Assembly (NCBI GenBank): GCA_024227565.1
Contig: JAAEUE010000136.1
Location: 84,146-148,145, forward strand
Direction of reading: 5' to 3'
DNA from: Alphaproteobacteria bacterium
Lineage (GTDB): Bacteria; Pseudomonadota; Alphaproteobacteria; Rhizobiales; CAJQND01
Length of the DNA stretch: 64,000 nt
The number at the start of each line of letters is the position of its first letter. Position 1 is the first letter of the stretch. The notes below the pieces were generated by a model. The model was not told where the DNA came from. It saw only the letters and a program-made list of their open reading frames with translations, and ran no database searches. This document shows positions 18,185 through 27,919 of the stretch, one piece after another. Made by a program: the position numbers and the translations under genes.

Positions 18185-20506
18185 ATGGCAGCGGACGTTG
18201 GTGATTCTATTCTGCGGCACGAAGATCCCCGGTTCTTGACCGGGAAGGGCTGCTATCTGGACGATGTGCCGATTGCGCGTGGCTGTGCCGGTGTCTTTGT
18301 GCGTTCGCCCCACGCACATGCGGAACTTGTGAACATCGAGACGTCGGATGCCCTTGCGGTGCCCGGTGTCCTGGCGGTTGTCACGGGGACCGATCTCACG
18401 GCGGCCGGCATTGGCTCCATGCCGAGCATGCAGCCCCTGGAGGGCCTCGATGGCAGCCTGCAAGCATCACCGCCCCATTTGCCCCTGACCACAGACCGGG
18501 TGCGTTATGTGGGCGATCCGGTGGCGCTCGTTGTGGCAGAGAGCCTGAATGCGGCGCAGCAGGGGGCTGAAGCGGTTTGGGTTGACTATGACAGCCTGGA
18601 GCCGTGCGCCTCGCTCCGTGATGCGCTTGAGCCTGATAGAGCGCCTATTTGGCCTGAGGCTGGCAGCAATGTGTGTCTCGATTGGGCCACCGGAGATGCG
18701 GCTGGCACCCTGGCGGCCTTCGAAACGGCTGCTCATGTGGTTCGGTTGGAGCTTGGCGGCAATCGGGTCGTACCCTCGCCAATGGAGCCGCGCGGCTGCA
18801 TTGGCCTTTATGACGAAGGCCGTGAAACCTATACGCTACATGTTTCTTCACAAGGCCCCCACAGGGTGCGCGAAACGCTTGCGCGTGATGTCCTGAAAGT
18901 GCCCATGGATGCGCTGCGCGTCATCACACCTGATGTGGGCGGCGGTTTTGGCACCAAGGTGTTCGTCTACTCAGAATATGCAGCTGTTCTGTGGGCGGCG
19001 CGGCTTGTGGGGCGGCCTGTCAAATGGGTGTCTGAGCGTGCCGAGGCAATGATGTCGGACGCCCATTCACGCGAGCAAGCGAGCCGTGCTGCCTTGGCGC
19101 TGGATGCAGAAGGCAAGTTTCTCGGTTTACGAGTGGACACGGATGCAAACATTGGCGCTTATGTATCGGCGTTTTCAACCTATGTGCCCACCTCAGGCAC
19201 CAGCGCTCTAACCGGGCTCTATCACATCCCTGTTGTGTATGCCCGGGTGCGCTGCCTCTTCACCAACACTGTGCCGCTTGACGCCTATCGTGGGGCAGGC
19301 AAGCCGGAGGCGAACTTTATCACTGAGCGGTTGGTGGACGAAGCGGCCAGGCAGCTCAAAATTTCACCGTTGGAGCTCAGGAGGCGTAATCTCATTGGGG
19401 AATCTGCGCTGCCATATACCAGCGCATTGGGCTTCACCATTGATAGTGGCCGTTTTGCGGAAAGCCTCAGCATGGCGTCTGATGCGGCAAAGCTGGCTGG
19501 CCTTAAGCGCCGGCAGAAGGAGGCCAGAGCGTGCGGAAAGCGCCGGGGGATGGGCATCAGCGGCTATTTTGAGAACACCGCCGGTGCAGAGGAGGAATCT
19601 GCCCGCCTTCGCCTCAACTCGGAGGGCAGGTTTCAGCTCCACATTGGCACGCTGTCGAACGGGCAGGGGCACGAGACCACCTTTGCGCAGATCGTTGCGC
19701 AGAAGTTCGGTGCTGATCCAAGCGATGTTCGGCTTGTTCAAGGCGATACCGAAACCATCTCGCGCGGGGCTGGCACAATCGGTTCGCGTTCATTGGTGTT
19801 GGGTGGGGCGGCCACAGCGTCTGCTGCCGGCAGGGTGTTGGACAAGGCACAACGATTGGCCGGGCATTTGCTGGAAGCCGCCGAGGCGGATATTGAGCTT
19901 GAGCGGGGACGGTTCGTTGTGAGCGGCACCGATTTGTCCATTGGCCTTGCTGAGGTGGCTGAAGCAGCGCACGATCCGGCCCAATTGCCAAACGGGATGG
20001 AGCCTGGCCTGGAAGAGGAAGGGGTGGGGTTGCCCGTACCGTCTACCTATCCCAACGGATTTCACATATGCGAGGTTGAAGTGGATCCGGACACTGGGCA
20101 TGTTGAGGTTGTGCGCTACACGACGGTGACGGACGTGGGCAACGTGATCAACCCAATGATCGTCAAGGGCCAGGTGCACGGTGGCACGGCCCAGGGGATA
20201 GGCCAGGCGTTGTTGGAGGATTGTGTTTACGACAGTCAGGGCCAGCTCCTATCGGGCTCGCTGATGGATTATGCTCTGCCACGCGCAGACGACCTTCCTG
20301 ATTTTTCCTGTCTCTTTAACAATGTGCCCTGTCTCACGAACCCTCTCGGCGCAAAGGGGTGTGGAGAGGCGGGAGCTGTGCCGGCGCCTGCTGCGGTCAT
20401 CAACGCTATCGTCGATGCATTGGCTGAAGACGGCGTGCGTCATGTGGCCATGCCGGCAACACCAATGCGGGTTTGGCAGGCGCTGGAGGATGCAAAAGGC
20501 GGCTAG
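18185..20506 (+). CDS. Molybdenum hydroxylase large subunit (xanthine dehydrogenase/CoxL superfamily)
   Basis: A 773-residue molybdopterin-binding subunit. It has the a/b hammerhead N-terminal domain (SILRHEDPRFLTGKGCYLDD) and the molybdenum-binding C-terminal part, with GGGFGTK, AYRGAGKPEA and the active-site glutamate 728 in GCGEAGAVPAPAAV. AYRGAGKPEA is the aldehyde-oxidase-like (form II) version and not the AYxCSFR loop of true CO dehydrogenase. The matching 2Fe-2S and FAD subunits are absent from the window, although the enzyme normally needs both. The ATG at 18185 is preceded by AGGAG and matches the family start better than 18119. It converges on the ThDP enzyme gene, sharing CTAG. Confidence 0.9.
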   Translation: MAADVGDSILRHEDPRFLTGKGCYLDDVPIARGCAGVFVRSPHAHAELVNIETSDALAVPGVLAVVTGTDLTAAGIGSMPSMQPLEGLDGSLQASPPHLPLTTDRVRYVGDPVALVVAESLNAAQQGAEAVWVDYDSLEPCASLRDALEPDRAPIWPEAGSNVCLDWATGDAAGTLAAFETAAHVVRLELGGNRVVPSPMEPRGCIGLYDEGRETYTLHVSSQGPHRVRETLARDVLKVPMDALRVITPDVGGGFGTKVFVYSEYAAVLWAARLVGRPVKWVSERAEAMMSDAHSREQASRAALALDAEGKFLGLRVDTDANIGAYVSAFSTYVPTSGTSALTGLYHIPVVYARVRCLFTNTVPLDAYRGAGKPEANFITERLVDEAARQLKISPLELRRRNLIGESALPYTSALGFTIDSGRFAESLSMASDAAKLAGLKRRQKEARACGKRRGMGISGYFENTAGAEEESARLRLNSEGRFQLHIGTLSNGQGHETTFAQIVAQKFGADPSDVRLVQGDTETISRGAGTIGSRSLVLGGAATASAAGRVLDKAQRLAGHLLEAAEADIELERGRFVVSGTDLSIGLAEVAEAAHDPAQLPNGMEPGLEEEGVGLPVPSTYPNGFHICEVEVDPDTGHVEVVRYTTVTDVGNVINPMIVKGQVHGGTAQGIGQALLEDCVYDSQGQLLSGSLMDYALPRADDLPDFSCLFNNVPCLTNPLGAKGCGEAGAVPAPAAVINAIVDALAEDGVRHVAMPATPMRVWQALEDAKGG

Positions 20507-22092
20507 CCTCTCAATGCGGCAAATTGGTCGCGGTATCCGCTGGGGTCTATCGCGACATCCACCACTGCGGGGCCCTTTGCCGCCAGGGCTTTGCGCAAGG
20601 CCGGCTCCAACTCATCGCCCTGACCGACCTTCCAAGCCTTGCATCCGAAACCTTTGGCGATTGTCGCGAAGTTAGTTGCTGGATAGCGCACGCCCTTGGA
20701 AGCCATTTGCAGGTTTTGCTGTTTTAGGTCGATGAGCGATAGGGCTGCGTCGTTGAGGACAATAAGCGTTAAGTTGCACTTGTGCTCTGCCGTCGTGGCA
20801 AGTTCTGCCAGCGCCATGAGCATGCCGCCATCTCCTGTGACAGCAACCACTGGACGATCGGGTTCATGCAGTGATGAGCCAATTGCGGCAGGCAGGGCGT
20901 AGCCCATGGTCGACAGGCCGTTGGATTTCAGCACGCCGTTTGTCTCAGATGCGGGCCAAAGAGCCATCGCAGACACCATATGTGCGCCTGCGTCTACTGT
21001 GAGACGGGTGTCCGGGGAGACAAGTCCAACAAGTTGCTCCATTACCGTGTGCGCAGTGTGGCCGCCAGCTGATAGATGTAAGGCGTCTTTGAAAGATGTG
21101 TGCAAATCGGATATCTCTTCGGTTTTCCATGGTCTTGAAGGTTGGAACTCAGAGATTGAATCAATCAGTTTCGCCAAATCTCCAACGAGGCTGAGCGCTG
21201 GATCAATTGGAAGTTCTGCGCCCTGTGCTGCTCGCAATTCCAAGACGGGTGCTTTGTAGGGCCACGGGCTTGGTATGCGTTCGACCGGATCAAATCCTAT
21301 GCAAACGATGAGATCAGCCTGGTCAAGGCACTTTGCTTCCAACGTGGCGCCGGTGAAGTGACCCACCATGTTGGGATGTTGGTCTGGCACAACGCCCTTT
21401 GCCCGGTAGGTCGTGAACATGGGGCAGGTCAGGCGGTCTGCCAATCTGGCCATGGCTCCGGCGACGTCGTGGTCGCGCGTCTCTAAGCCTGCGATGATCA
21501 CAGGTTTACGGCTGCTGGCGATGAGATCAGCCCAGACGCCAGGTGGTTGAGGCGGGGCAGGCGCGGTGGAAATTGCTGGCTCTGCGCGCACGCACATGGT
21601 GCTGGCATCGGTGGTGGTGAGGTCAAATTGCACGGGCCCGCGGGGATGGGCCAGCGTGGCCGCCAGTCCCTCTGCAAACAAGGCGCTCCCCGTATCGGTA
21701 GAAAGACGCCCCTGCGCCTTGCTTACCGGTTGGTAGAGCGCGTTCTGGTCAAAGGCCTGATGCAGCGAAGCTGCCGGTCCGTCGCAAAACATGATGACCG
21801 GTGAGCGCTCTAGATGGGCGTATGCGATGCCGTTCACCGCGCTGGCAGCGCCAGGACCAACGCCAGCCAGCATGGCGCCGGGTGCCCCGGACAGTTCGCC
21901 GGTGACGGCTGCCATGATGGCACCGCCTGTTTCGGTCTTGCTGAGCACAAAGGGGATGCCTGCTTCTTCGGCGGCGGCGATCAACTGTAGGCTGGAGCCG
22001 CCGCCTGGAACCCCAAACATGCGCTTTACGCCGGCCTCAGCCATTTGACGGGCAATCTCTTGTGCCAATGTGCCGGAGGAACCCTCAGCCAT
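20503..22092 (-). CDS. Thiamine-diphosphate-dependent enzyme (acetolactate synthase / benzoylformate decarboxylase superfamily)
   Basis: A 529-residue cytoplasmic enzyme with the three-domain layout of this superfamily: the N-terminal PYR domain with catalytic Glu54 (SKTETGGAIMAA), a central Rossmann-like domain (about 190-320) and the C-terminal PP domain with GDGG (from residue 420) and a downstream Asn in VLNDAALSL for Mg-ThDP binding. The reaction is probably non-oxidative decarboxylation or carboligation of a 2-oxo acid; it cannot be narrowed from sequence. It begins directly after the ABC permease stop codon and so is likely the last gene of the importer transcript, suggesting it acts on an imported substrate or its product. 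Confidence 0.85.
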   Translation of the reverse strand: MAEGSSGTLAQEIARQMAEAGVKRMFGVPGGGSSLQLIAAAEEAGIPFVLSKTETGGAIMAAVTGELSGAPGAMLAGVGPGAASAVNGIAYAHLERSPVIMFCDGPAASLHQAFDQNALYQPVSKAQGRLSTDTGSALFAEGLAATLAHPRGPVQFDLTTTDASTMCVRAEPAISTAPAPPQPPGVWADLIASSRKPVIIAGLETRDHDVAGAMARLADRLTCPMFTTYRAKGVVPDQHPNMVGHFTGATLEAKCLDQADLIVCIGFDPVERIPSPWPYKAPVLELRAAQGAELPIDPALSLVGDLAKLIDSISEFQPSRPWKTEEISDLHTSFKDALHLSAGGHTAHTVMEQLVGLVSPDTRLTVDAGAHMVSAMALWPASETNGVLKSNGLSTMGYALPAAIGSSLHEPDRPVVAVTGDGGMLMALAELATTAEHKCNLTLIVLNDAALSLIDLKQQNLQMASKGVRYPATNFATIAKGFGCKAWKVGQGDELEPALRKALAAKGPAVVDVAIDPSGYRDQFAALRG

Positions 22093-23010
22093 CTATCTAC
22101 CCCTAATTCGCGGGTCCAACGCATCGCGCAGCCCGTCTCCGATGTAGTTTACGCTAAGTACCGTGAGCGAGATAGCAAGGCCGGGCCAGAGAACCCGTTC
22201 TGGGTATTGTTGCAGATAGTCGGTGGAATCGAACAGGAGCCGGCCCCAGGTTGGAAAATCTGATGGGAAGCCAAGACCCAAAAACGACAAGGCGGATTCA
22301 GTGATGATTGCGTTCGCAATGCCCAGGGTTGCCGACACCATGATGGGTGATAGTACATTGGGCAGCACATGCCGCAGGATCATGCGCCGCGCCGGCGTGC
22401 CGATGGAGTAGGAGGCAAGGACGAATTCCCGTTCTTTCAATGCAAGCACGTCACCGCGCACAATTCGCGCCGTCTGCATCCACGATGTGATGCCGATAAT
22501 GAGGACGATGAGGATGAAAATGCCGGTCTCTGGGCCGACTGCGGCGCGCAACGTGTCACGAAACAGCATGATGATGACCAACAACAAAGGCAGCAGAGGC
22601 AGGGCCAGGAACAAGTCGGTGAAGCGCATCAATGGCCCGTCCAGCTTCTTGAAGTAGCCTGCAATCACACCGATCAAGGTGCCAAGCCCCAACGCCAGCA
22701 ACATGGCGGTGATGCCAACCGCAAGGGAAACGCGCCCGCCAGCAAGAACGCGCGAAAGCGTGTCCCGGCCGAGCTGATCTGTACCAAACGGGTGGGCGAA
22801 GCTCGGGCCCTGATTGCGGGCGCGGATGTCGATGAACTGGGCCTCGATGGTCCACAAGTAGGGGCCAATTGTAACCGCAAGCAGCACAACCACGAAAAAG
22901 CCCATGCCCCAAAGCGCTCCGCGGTGGGTTTTGAACTGATCCCACACATCAAGCCATTGTGAGCGCGGCGGTCGCAGGTCTGTGTCTGGGGCGGGAGTGA
23001 TCTCAGTCAT
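22093..23010 (-). CDS. ABC importer permease, DppC/OppC type
   Basis: A 305-residue inner-membrane permease of the peptide/opine/nickel importer family. It has an N-terminal cytoplasmic segment typical of the DppC type (RSQWLDVWDQFKTHRGALWG), six membrane helices and the EAA loop near REFVLASYSIGTPARRMILR. The C-terminus, YIGDGLRDALDPRIRGR, is a family hallmark. I chose the ATG at 23010, which has GAGG seven bases upstream and overlaps the partner permease gene by eight bases (ATGACTGA), over an ATG at 23052. It pairs with the DppB-type permease to form the channel. Confidence 0.93.
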   Translation of the reverse strand: MTEITPAPDTDLRPPRSQWLDVWDQFKTHRGALWGMGFFVVVLLAVTIGPYLWTIEAQFIDIRARNQGPSFAHPFGTDQLGRDTLSRVLAGGRVSLAVGITAMLLALGLGTLIGVIAGYFKKLDGPLMRFTDLFLALPLLPLLLVIIMLFRDTLRAAVGPETGIFILIVLIIGITSWMQTARIVRGDVLALKEREFVLASYSIGTPARRMILRHVLPNVLSPIMVSATLGIANAIITESALSFLGLGFPSDFPTWGRLLFDSTDYLQQYPERVLWPGLAISLTVLSVNYIGDGLRDALDPRIRGR

Positions 23011-24010
23011 ATCGGATCCTCGGGTCAAGGACGCCGTAGAGGACATCGGCAATCAAATTGAACAGTACGATCAGCAAGGCAAAGATGAACGTAAGGGTTT
23101 GCACCACCGGCACGTCGCCGCCCTGAATTGCAATGATAAGCAGTTGGCCCAGGCCGTTCACTTTGAACACTTGCTCGGTGATGATTGCGCCACCGAAAAC
23201 TTGGGGCACACCGAGCGCAATCACCGTGGTCACCGGGATGAGGGAATTGCGCAACACGTGCACAAGCACCACAATACGCTCGCGAACTCCTTTGGCGCGC
23301 GCCGTGCGCACATAGTCCTGATTGAGATTGTCCAACATGGAGGCCCGCATGTACCGGCTGATTTGGGCTGCGTTGAAGAGGGCCAACACCGACACCGGCA
23401 TGATCATCTGTTTGACCTGCACCAGAAAACTTGACCAATCGGTGACCTGATGGGTGGTGTCGTAGATTGAGGGAAACCAGCCAAGCCAAACCGAAAAGAT
23501 GACAATCAACAACACGCCCGTGAAGAAGGTTGGGACCGAGAAACCCACCATGGAGATGAAGGTGCCGATCTGATCGAACCAGCTATATTGCCGGTAGGCG
23601 GAGATGACCCCGATGGGCACCGCGATAACAATACCCAGGACATATGACAGCCCTACCACCCAAAGGGTTTGGGGCAGTCTTTGCACGATCAGATCGACCA
23701 CAGGGGAGCGTGTTTGCCAGCTCAGCACCCGCAACCGGTCGCCTCCGATCTGCCATCCGAAGATGTGTTCCAGAATGTTGAGCGGTTCGTTGATGAAGAA
23801 CTGTTTGCACCACAATATGTAGCGAATGTAGATCGGATCGCCCAGACCCAAGGATTGGCGGATCTTTTCGCGCACCTCAGGGGGAATGGTGAGCGGCAGG
23901 TTCGCTGTGGGATCGGATGGCGCCAGATCCAACAGCAAAAATATGATGAGGCTGATCAGTAGCAGGGTGGGCACGGCCAGCAAAGAGCGGCGGATCGTGT
24001 AATTGAACAT
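23003..24010 (-). CDS. ABC importer permease, DppB/OppB type
   Basis: A 335-residue inner-membrane permease. The opening MFNYTIRRSLLAVPTLLLIS, the large periplasmic loop after TM1, the EAA loop (MLDNLNQDYVRTARAKGVRE) and the end FNLIADVLYGVLDPRIRYD are all typical. It forms the translocation pore with the DppC-type partner, which is encoded immediately downstream with an eight-base overlap. The solute-binding protein gene lies 69 bp upstream, separated by a hairpin. Confidence 0.93.
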   Translation of the reverse strand: MFNYTIRRSLLAVPTLLLISLIIFLLLDLAPSDPTANLPLTIPPEVREKIRQSLGLGDPIYIRYILWCKQFFINEPLNILEHIFGWQIGGDRLRVLSWQTRSPVVDLIVQRLPQTLWVVGLSYVLGIVIAVPIGVISAYRQYSWFDQIGTFISMVGFSVPTFFTGVLLIVIFSVWLGWFPSIYDTTHQVTDWSSFLVQVKQMIMPVSVLALFNAAQISRYMRASMLDNLNQDYVRTARAKGVRERIVVLVHVLRNSLIPVTTVIALGVPQVFGGAIITEQVFKVNGLGQLLIIAIQGGDVPVVQTLTFIFALLIVLFNLIADVLYGVLDPRIRYD

Positions 24011-24048
24011 GCTTGGTGCTGCCTCAGCTCAGCGTTTCAAGATCCATC

Positions 24049-24072
24049 CGCCCCGGCGGTGAGTCCGGGGCG
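24049..24072 (-). other. Intercistronic hairpin after the solute-binding protein gene
   Basis: An eight-base perfect inverted repeat, CGCCCCGG with CCGGGGCG, encloses an eight-base loop, seven bases after the solute-binding protein stop codon. No T-run follows, so it is not a clean terminator. Such hairpins between binding-protein and permease genes often stabilise the upstream message and raise the binding protein over the membrane subunits; that role is inferred here. Confidence 0.6.
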
Positions 24073-24079
24073 AGGAACT

Positions 24080-25777
24080 TTACTTCTTGCGGAACCAGTC
24101 TGCGACATTCCAGAGCTCGCTGTCCCAGGTGTTGAGCACAACGCCGCCCAGAGTATTGGAATGGGCGGACACCCGGCCACGGTCGACCAGCGGCAGTATG
24201 GCATAGTCCTGCATCAGTTTGTCGTTCATGGCCTTGGCGAGCCGAGCACGTTCGTTCAGATCGCCCGTTGTCGCCATTTCGGCGACCAGGCCGTCATATT
24301 CCTTGCTGCAGTACCGAGGCATATTGTTGCCCTGCCACTGTGTTTCTGGACGTGGTGCCTGTTTGCACGACCAATTGGACATGTAGGCTTCAGGATCGGT
24401 TCCATCGAAGTTGTTCGCGTACATTTCAACGTCAGCAAAAAACTTCTGGAACGTGTCAGGGCTGCCCGGGTCAGAACCGAAGAACACCGAAGCATCAATG
24501 TTGCGGAGCTCGATCTCGACGCCGATCTCTTTCCACCATTGCTTGATCAGGGCCTGGAAGTCCTGGCGTACCGCGTTTGTTGAGGTTTGGTAGAGCAGGG
24601 AGAGGCGCATCCCGTCTTTGGCGCGCACGCCATCGGCGCCGGCCTTCCAGCCTGTTTCTTCCAGCAGTTTCTTGGCCCCCTCAACGTCCTGCACAAGGCA
24701 AGCATTATTGGCACTGGATTTGTAGATTTCCGGTGCAGGCAACACATTGCAGGTTGGCCGGCCGGCGCTGCCGTAACCGATTTCCACCAACAGTTTCCGG
24801 TCAATCGCCATGGACAGTGCCTTGCGCACAGTAATGTCGGACAAAATTGGGTGAGGGTGCTTGGCAGTGGCCCGCTCCGCCCCCAGCCCTGGGGCCGGAT
24901 TGGTGAAGTTGATCATGATGCGCTCAACCAGCGTTCCGAAAGCGGCAACCACTTTGCCTTTTCCCTTCGCTTCCATGGCTTTAATTACATCCGGCGCCAA
25001 CTGCATGTTCCAGGCGTAGTCAAACTCACCGGTTTCCAGGACTGACCGCGCTGCGGCCGTGGCTTCCCCTCCGCCCTTTAATGTTGCGGTGGCGAAGGCT
25101 GGCTTGGCGGGGTCGCGGTAGTTTTGATTGGCCTCAAATGAGATCACGTCGTTGGGCCGAAACTCTTTAACAGTGAAGGGGCCTGTGCCGATCGGGCCAA
25201 AGTTCGCTTCGGTGCATTCTGGCGCTTTGGCGCCCAGACAATCGGCAAATTGCTTGGCTTGAAGAATAGGTGATTGGGCACCCACGAACGGCCCATAGGG
25301 AAACGGCTTGGAGAGGCCGAAGGTGACCTTCACCGTCAGGTCATCAAGCGCCTCGACGCTTTTGACATCATTGTATTTTTCGTTCTGCGCGCAGCCGCCT
25401 TCCGGATGGGTGCAATATTTCCAGGAGAACACCACGTCTGCCGAAGTCACCGGAGTATCGTCAGACCATTTCAACCCAGGTTTCAGTTTCCAGGTTATTG
25501 TTGTTAGGTCGGCCGAAACGCCACCATTTTCCACCGTTGGAACGGATTCAGCCAACCACGGCACCATGGCGCCCTTCTCGTTATAACGAGCGAGAGGTTC
25601 CAGCACCAATGAGGATGACTCGAGCTCTTTAGTGCCGCCTGACAAATATGGGTTGAGCGTGGAGGGGGCCTGCCAATAGATAATATTGACATGGCCACTC
25701 GATCCTCGTTCAGCGTGGGCGCTCGGCGCAATCGCCATTGCTGCCACCGCACTCAGGGTCAGTGTTCTAATCTTCAT
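24080..25777 (-). CDS. ABC importer solute-binding protein (family 5, DppA/OppA type)
   Basis: A 565-residue periplasmic binding protein with a signal peptide (MKIRTLTLSAVAAMAIAPSAHA, cleavage after AHA at residue 22). The family 5 fold is recognised by NPYLSGGTKELESSSLVLEP, TWKLKPGLKWSDDTPVTSADVVFSWKY as separate stretches, and the C-terminal ILPLVDRGRVSAHS. It captures the substrate for the adjacent permeases and ATPases. Family 5 covers peptides, opines, glutathione and sugars, so the ligand is open. The ATG at 25777 has AGGGAG upstream and gives a proper signal peptide; 25798 would add seven residues. Confidence 0.92.
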   Translation of the reverse strand: MKIRTLTLSAVAAMAIAPSAHAERGSSGHVNIIYWQAPSTLNPYLSGGTKELESSSLVLEPLARYNEKGAMVPWLAESVPTVENGGVSADLTTITWKLKPGLKWSDDTPVTSADVVFSWKYCTHPEGGCAQNEKYNDVKSVEALDDLTVKVTFGLSKPFPYGPFVGAQSPILQAKQFADCLGAKAPECTEANFGPIGTGPFTVKEFRPNDVISFEANQNYRDPAKPAFATATLKGGGEATAAARSVLETGEFDYAWNMQLAPDVIKAMEAKGKGKVVAAFGTLVERIMINFTNPAPGLGAERATAKHPHPILSDITVRKALSMAIDRKLLVEIGYGSAGRPTCNVLPAPEIYKSSANNACLVQDVEGAKKLLEETGWKAGADGVRAKDGMRLSLLYQTSTNAVRQDFQALIKQWWKEIGVEIELRNIDASVFFGSDPGSPDTFQKFFADVEMYANNFDGTDPEAYMSNWSCKQAPRPETQWQGNNMPRYCSKEYDGLVAEMATTGDLNERARLAKAMNDKLMQDYAILPLVDRGRVSAHSNTLGGVVLNTWDSELWNVADWFRKK

Positions 25778-25834
25778 CAGTTTCTCCCTTTCTATCATTG
25801 CTCACACAATATTGCTGGTGGTTCTATCCCCAGT

Positions 25835-26827
25835 CTATCGGTCTTCCAAGAGGTGGCAGGCGGCATAACGGCCGTCGCCGACAGCGTGAAATGACGGTTC
25901 AATTTCATGGCAGATATCCATTGCTTTGGGACATCTGGTGCAAAAATTACAGCCCTGAGGCGGATTGGAGGGCGAAGGAACATCCCCCTCCAGGATAATG
26001 TGTTGGCGCTTGGCCTCATGCTCTGGGTCGGGTTCAGGCACCGCAGAGAGCAGGGCCTGGGTGTAGGGGTGTGCTGGGTCGGCGTAGAGGTCGTCCCGCG
26101 GAGCCAATTCGACGATCTTGCCCAGGTACATGACGGCCACCCGATCTGCGATGTGCCGGATCATTGATAGATCGTGGCTAATGAACAGATAGGTTAGGCC
26201 AAACTTCTTCTGCAGTTCCTCCAGAAGATTGACCACCTGAGCCTGAATAGAGACGTCCAGGGCGGCAATGGGTTCGTCGCACACGATGAACTTCGGGTTT
26301 AATGCCAACGCCCTGGCAATGCCGATGCGCTGGCGTTGGCCGCCTGAGAACTCATGAGGGTAGCGATTGGCAAAGCTGCGGTTCAGTCCCACTTGATCCA
26401 TCAACTCATAAATGCGCGCAATGCGTTCGGACGGCGAAAGGGATTGGTGCTCATCCAGAGGTTCGCCAATGATGGCCGACACCGTCATGCGCGGGTTCAG
26501 GCTGGCCTGCGGATCCTGAAAGATCATTTGCATGGCCGGGCGCATGGGCCGCAATTCATCCGCACCGGCATGGCTAATGTCCCGGCCATCTATTTTGATG
26601 TGGCCATCCGTCAGCTCATACAGCCTGATGACCGCGCGCCCGACTGTTGATTTTCCGCATCCCGATTCACCAACAAGACCAAGGGTTTCGCCCTCATATA
26701 TTTGAAGCGAGACATCGTCCACCGCTTTGACATCGCCGATATGGCGGCGGAATACTCCAGCATGAATTGGAAAGTGAACCTTCAGCCCTTCTATCTCAAC
26801 AAGTGGATTTTGGCGAAGTTCAGCCAT
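25835..26827 (-). CDS. ABC importer ATPase, DppF/OppF type
   Basis: A 330-residue ATPase. It contains Walker [10 protein letters not shown], signature FSGGQRQR, Walker [13 protein letters not shown] and the C-terminal oligopeptide/dipeptide extension with the cysteine pattern [14 protein letters not shown]. The N-terminal sequence [20 protein letters not shown] is characteristic of the second ATPase of such importers. The open frame extends upstream to 27124, but that is a shadow within the preceding ATPase gene. The ATG at 26827 has AGGAG nine bases upstream and overlaps that gene by eight bases (ATGGCTGA). Confidence 0.93.
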   Translation of the reverse strand: MAELRQNPLVEIEGLKVHFPIHAGVFRRHIGDVKAVDDVSLQIYEGETLGLVGESGCGKSTVGRAVIRLYELTDGHIKIDGRDISHAGADELRPMRPAMQMIFQDPQASLNPRMTVSAIIGEPLDEHQSLSPSERIARIYELMDQVGLNRSFANRYPHEFSGGQRQRIGIARALALNPKFIVCDEPIAALDVSIQAQVVNLLEELQKKFGLTYLFISHDLSMIRHIADRVAVMYLGKIVELAPRDDLYADPAHPYTQALLSAVPEPDPEHEAKRQHIILEGDVPSPSNPPQGCNFCTRCPKAMDICHEIEPSFHAVGDGRYAACHLLEDR

Positions 26828-27824
26828 TGCGCGGTGCTCCTGCTTCGGCATTCCAGTGACAGGAGACAGTGTGGTCTGCGCCAACCGCAAAGGCTGGCGG
26901 ATTTTGCGACCGGCAGCTCTCAAAGGCATGGGCGCAACGGTCGCTGAAAGAGCACGAGCGCGGAAAGTCATAGAGGATCGGAGGTTGCCCCTCAATGACC
27001 TGCAGTTTTTCGGGGCGCGCTCCGCGCACGCTTGGAATGGTTTCCAGAAGCGCCTTTGTGTAGGGATGCTGAGGATTGGCAAACAGCTCGCGCACCGGGG
27101 CCTGTTCCACCACCTGACCGCCATACATCACCATGACCCGGTCAGCTATTCCGGCAATAACGCCAAGATCGTGCGTGATCCAAACTATGGACATGCCGAG
27201 CTTGTGTCTGAGCTCTTTTACCAGCTCCAAGATCTGCGCTTGAATGGTGACATCGAGCGCGGTGGTCGGCTCGTCCGCAATCAGCACTTTGGGGTCGCAC
27301 GCCAATGCAATGGCGATCATGACACGTTGGCGCATTCCGCCTGAGAACTGGTGCGGAAAATCAGACAAGCGCCGCTTGGCATCAGAAATGCCCACCAGGT
27401 CCAGCAATTCGGCTGCACGTGCCCTGGCTTGGGCCTTGGTTAGACCCATATGTCCGCGCAGCGGCTCCATCAGTTGGAAGCCGACTGTAAAGACCGGATT
27501 GAGCGATGTCATTGGATCTTGAAAGATGAACCCGATCTCAGCGCCGCGAACGGAGCGCAGTTGCTCATCACTCACCTTTAGAAGGTCACTGTTGGCAAAC
27601 CGAACATGGCCAGCGGCCACTTTTGCAGGCGGAGACGGCAAAAGGCCAATGAGCGACATCATGGTCACTGATTTGCCCGAGCCGCTCTCTCCGACGACGC
27701 CCAGCAGCTCGCCAGGCTGCAATTCAAAGCTCACCGCGTTTACGGCATGCACGTTGCCTTGGCGTGTCTGAAACACGGTCGTTAGATCTTTTACGTCGAG
27801 AACTGCCGTACCCTCATCAGGCAT
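26820..27824 (-). CDS. ABC importer ATPase, DppD/OppD type
   Basis: A 334-residue ATPase that works as a heterodimer with the DppF-type subunit. Walker A is GESGSGKS (residues 45-52), the signature is FSGGMRQR, Walker B is [12 protein letters not shown], and the C-terminal domain has [14 protein letters not shown]. It is the first gene of the importer set in the transcription order ATPase-ATPase-binding protein-permease-permease. I chose the ATG at 27824 with GAGG upstream; an ATG three codons earlier sits too close to that site. Confidence 0.93.
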   Translation of the reverse strand: MPDEGTAVLDVKDLTTVFQTRQGNVHAVNAVSFELQPGELLGVVGESGSGKSVTMMSLIGLLPSPPAKVAAGHVRFANSDLLKVSDEQLRSVRGAEIGFIFQDPMTSLNPVFTVGFQLMEPLRGHMGLTKAQARARAAELLDLVGISDAKRRLSDFPHQFSGGMRQRVMIAIALACDPKVLIADEPTTALDVTIQAQILELVKELRHKLGMSIVWITHDLGVIAGIADRVMVMYGGQVVEQAPVRELFANPQHPYTKALLETIPSVRGARPEKLQVIEGQPPILYDFPRSCSFSDRCAHAFESCRSQNPPAFAVGADHTVSCHWNAEAGAPRNG

Positions 27825-27919
27825 TCTCTGCATCCTCGTATTTGTCGCCGGCGGTGCGTTCCCAGCCTAACACGGTTGGGAGTGGCCACAAGCGGTGAGT
27901 TTTTGCATTCGTGTTACGG

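Noticed and set aside
26828..27124. N-terminal extension of the DppF-type ATPase
   Set aside because: It lies inside the upstream ATPase gene in another phase; a good ribosome site precedes 26827.
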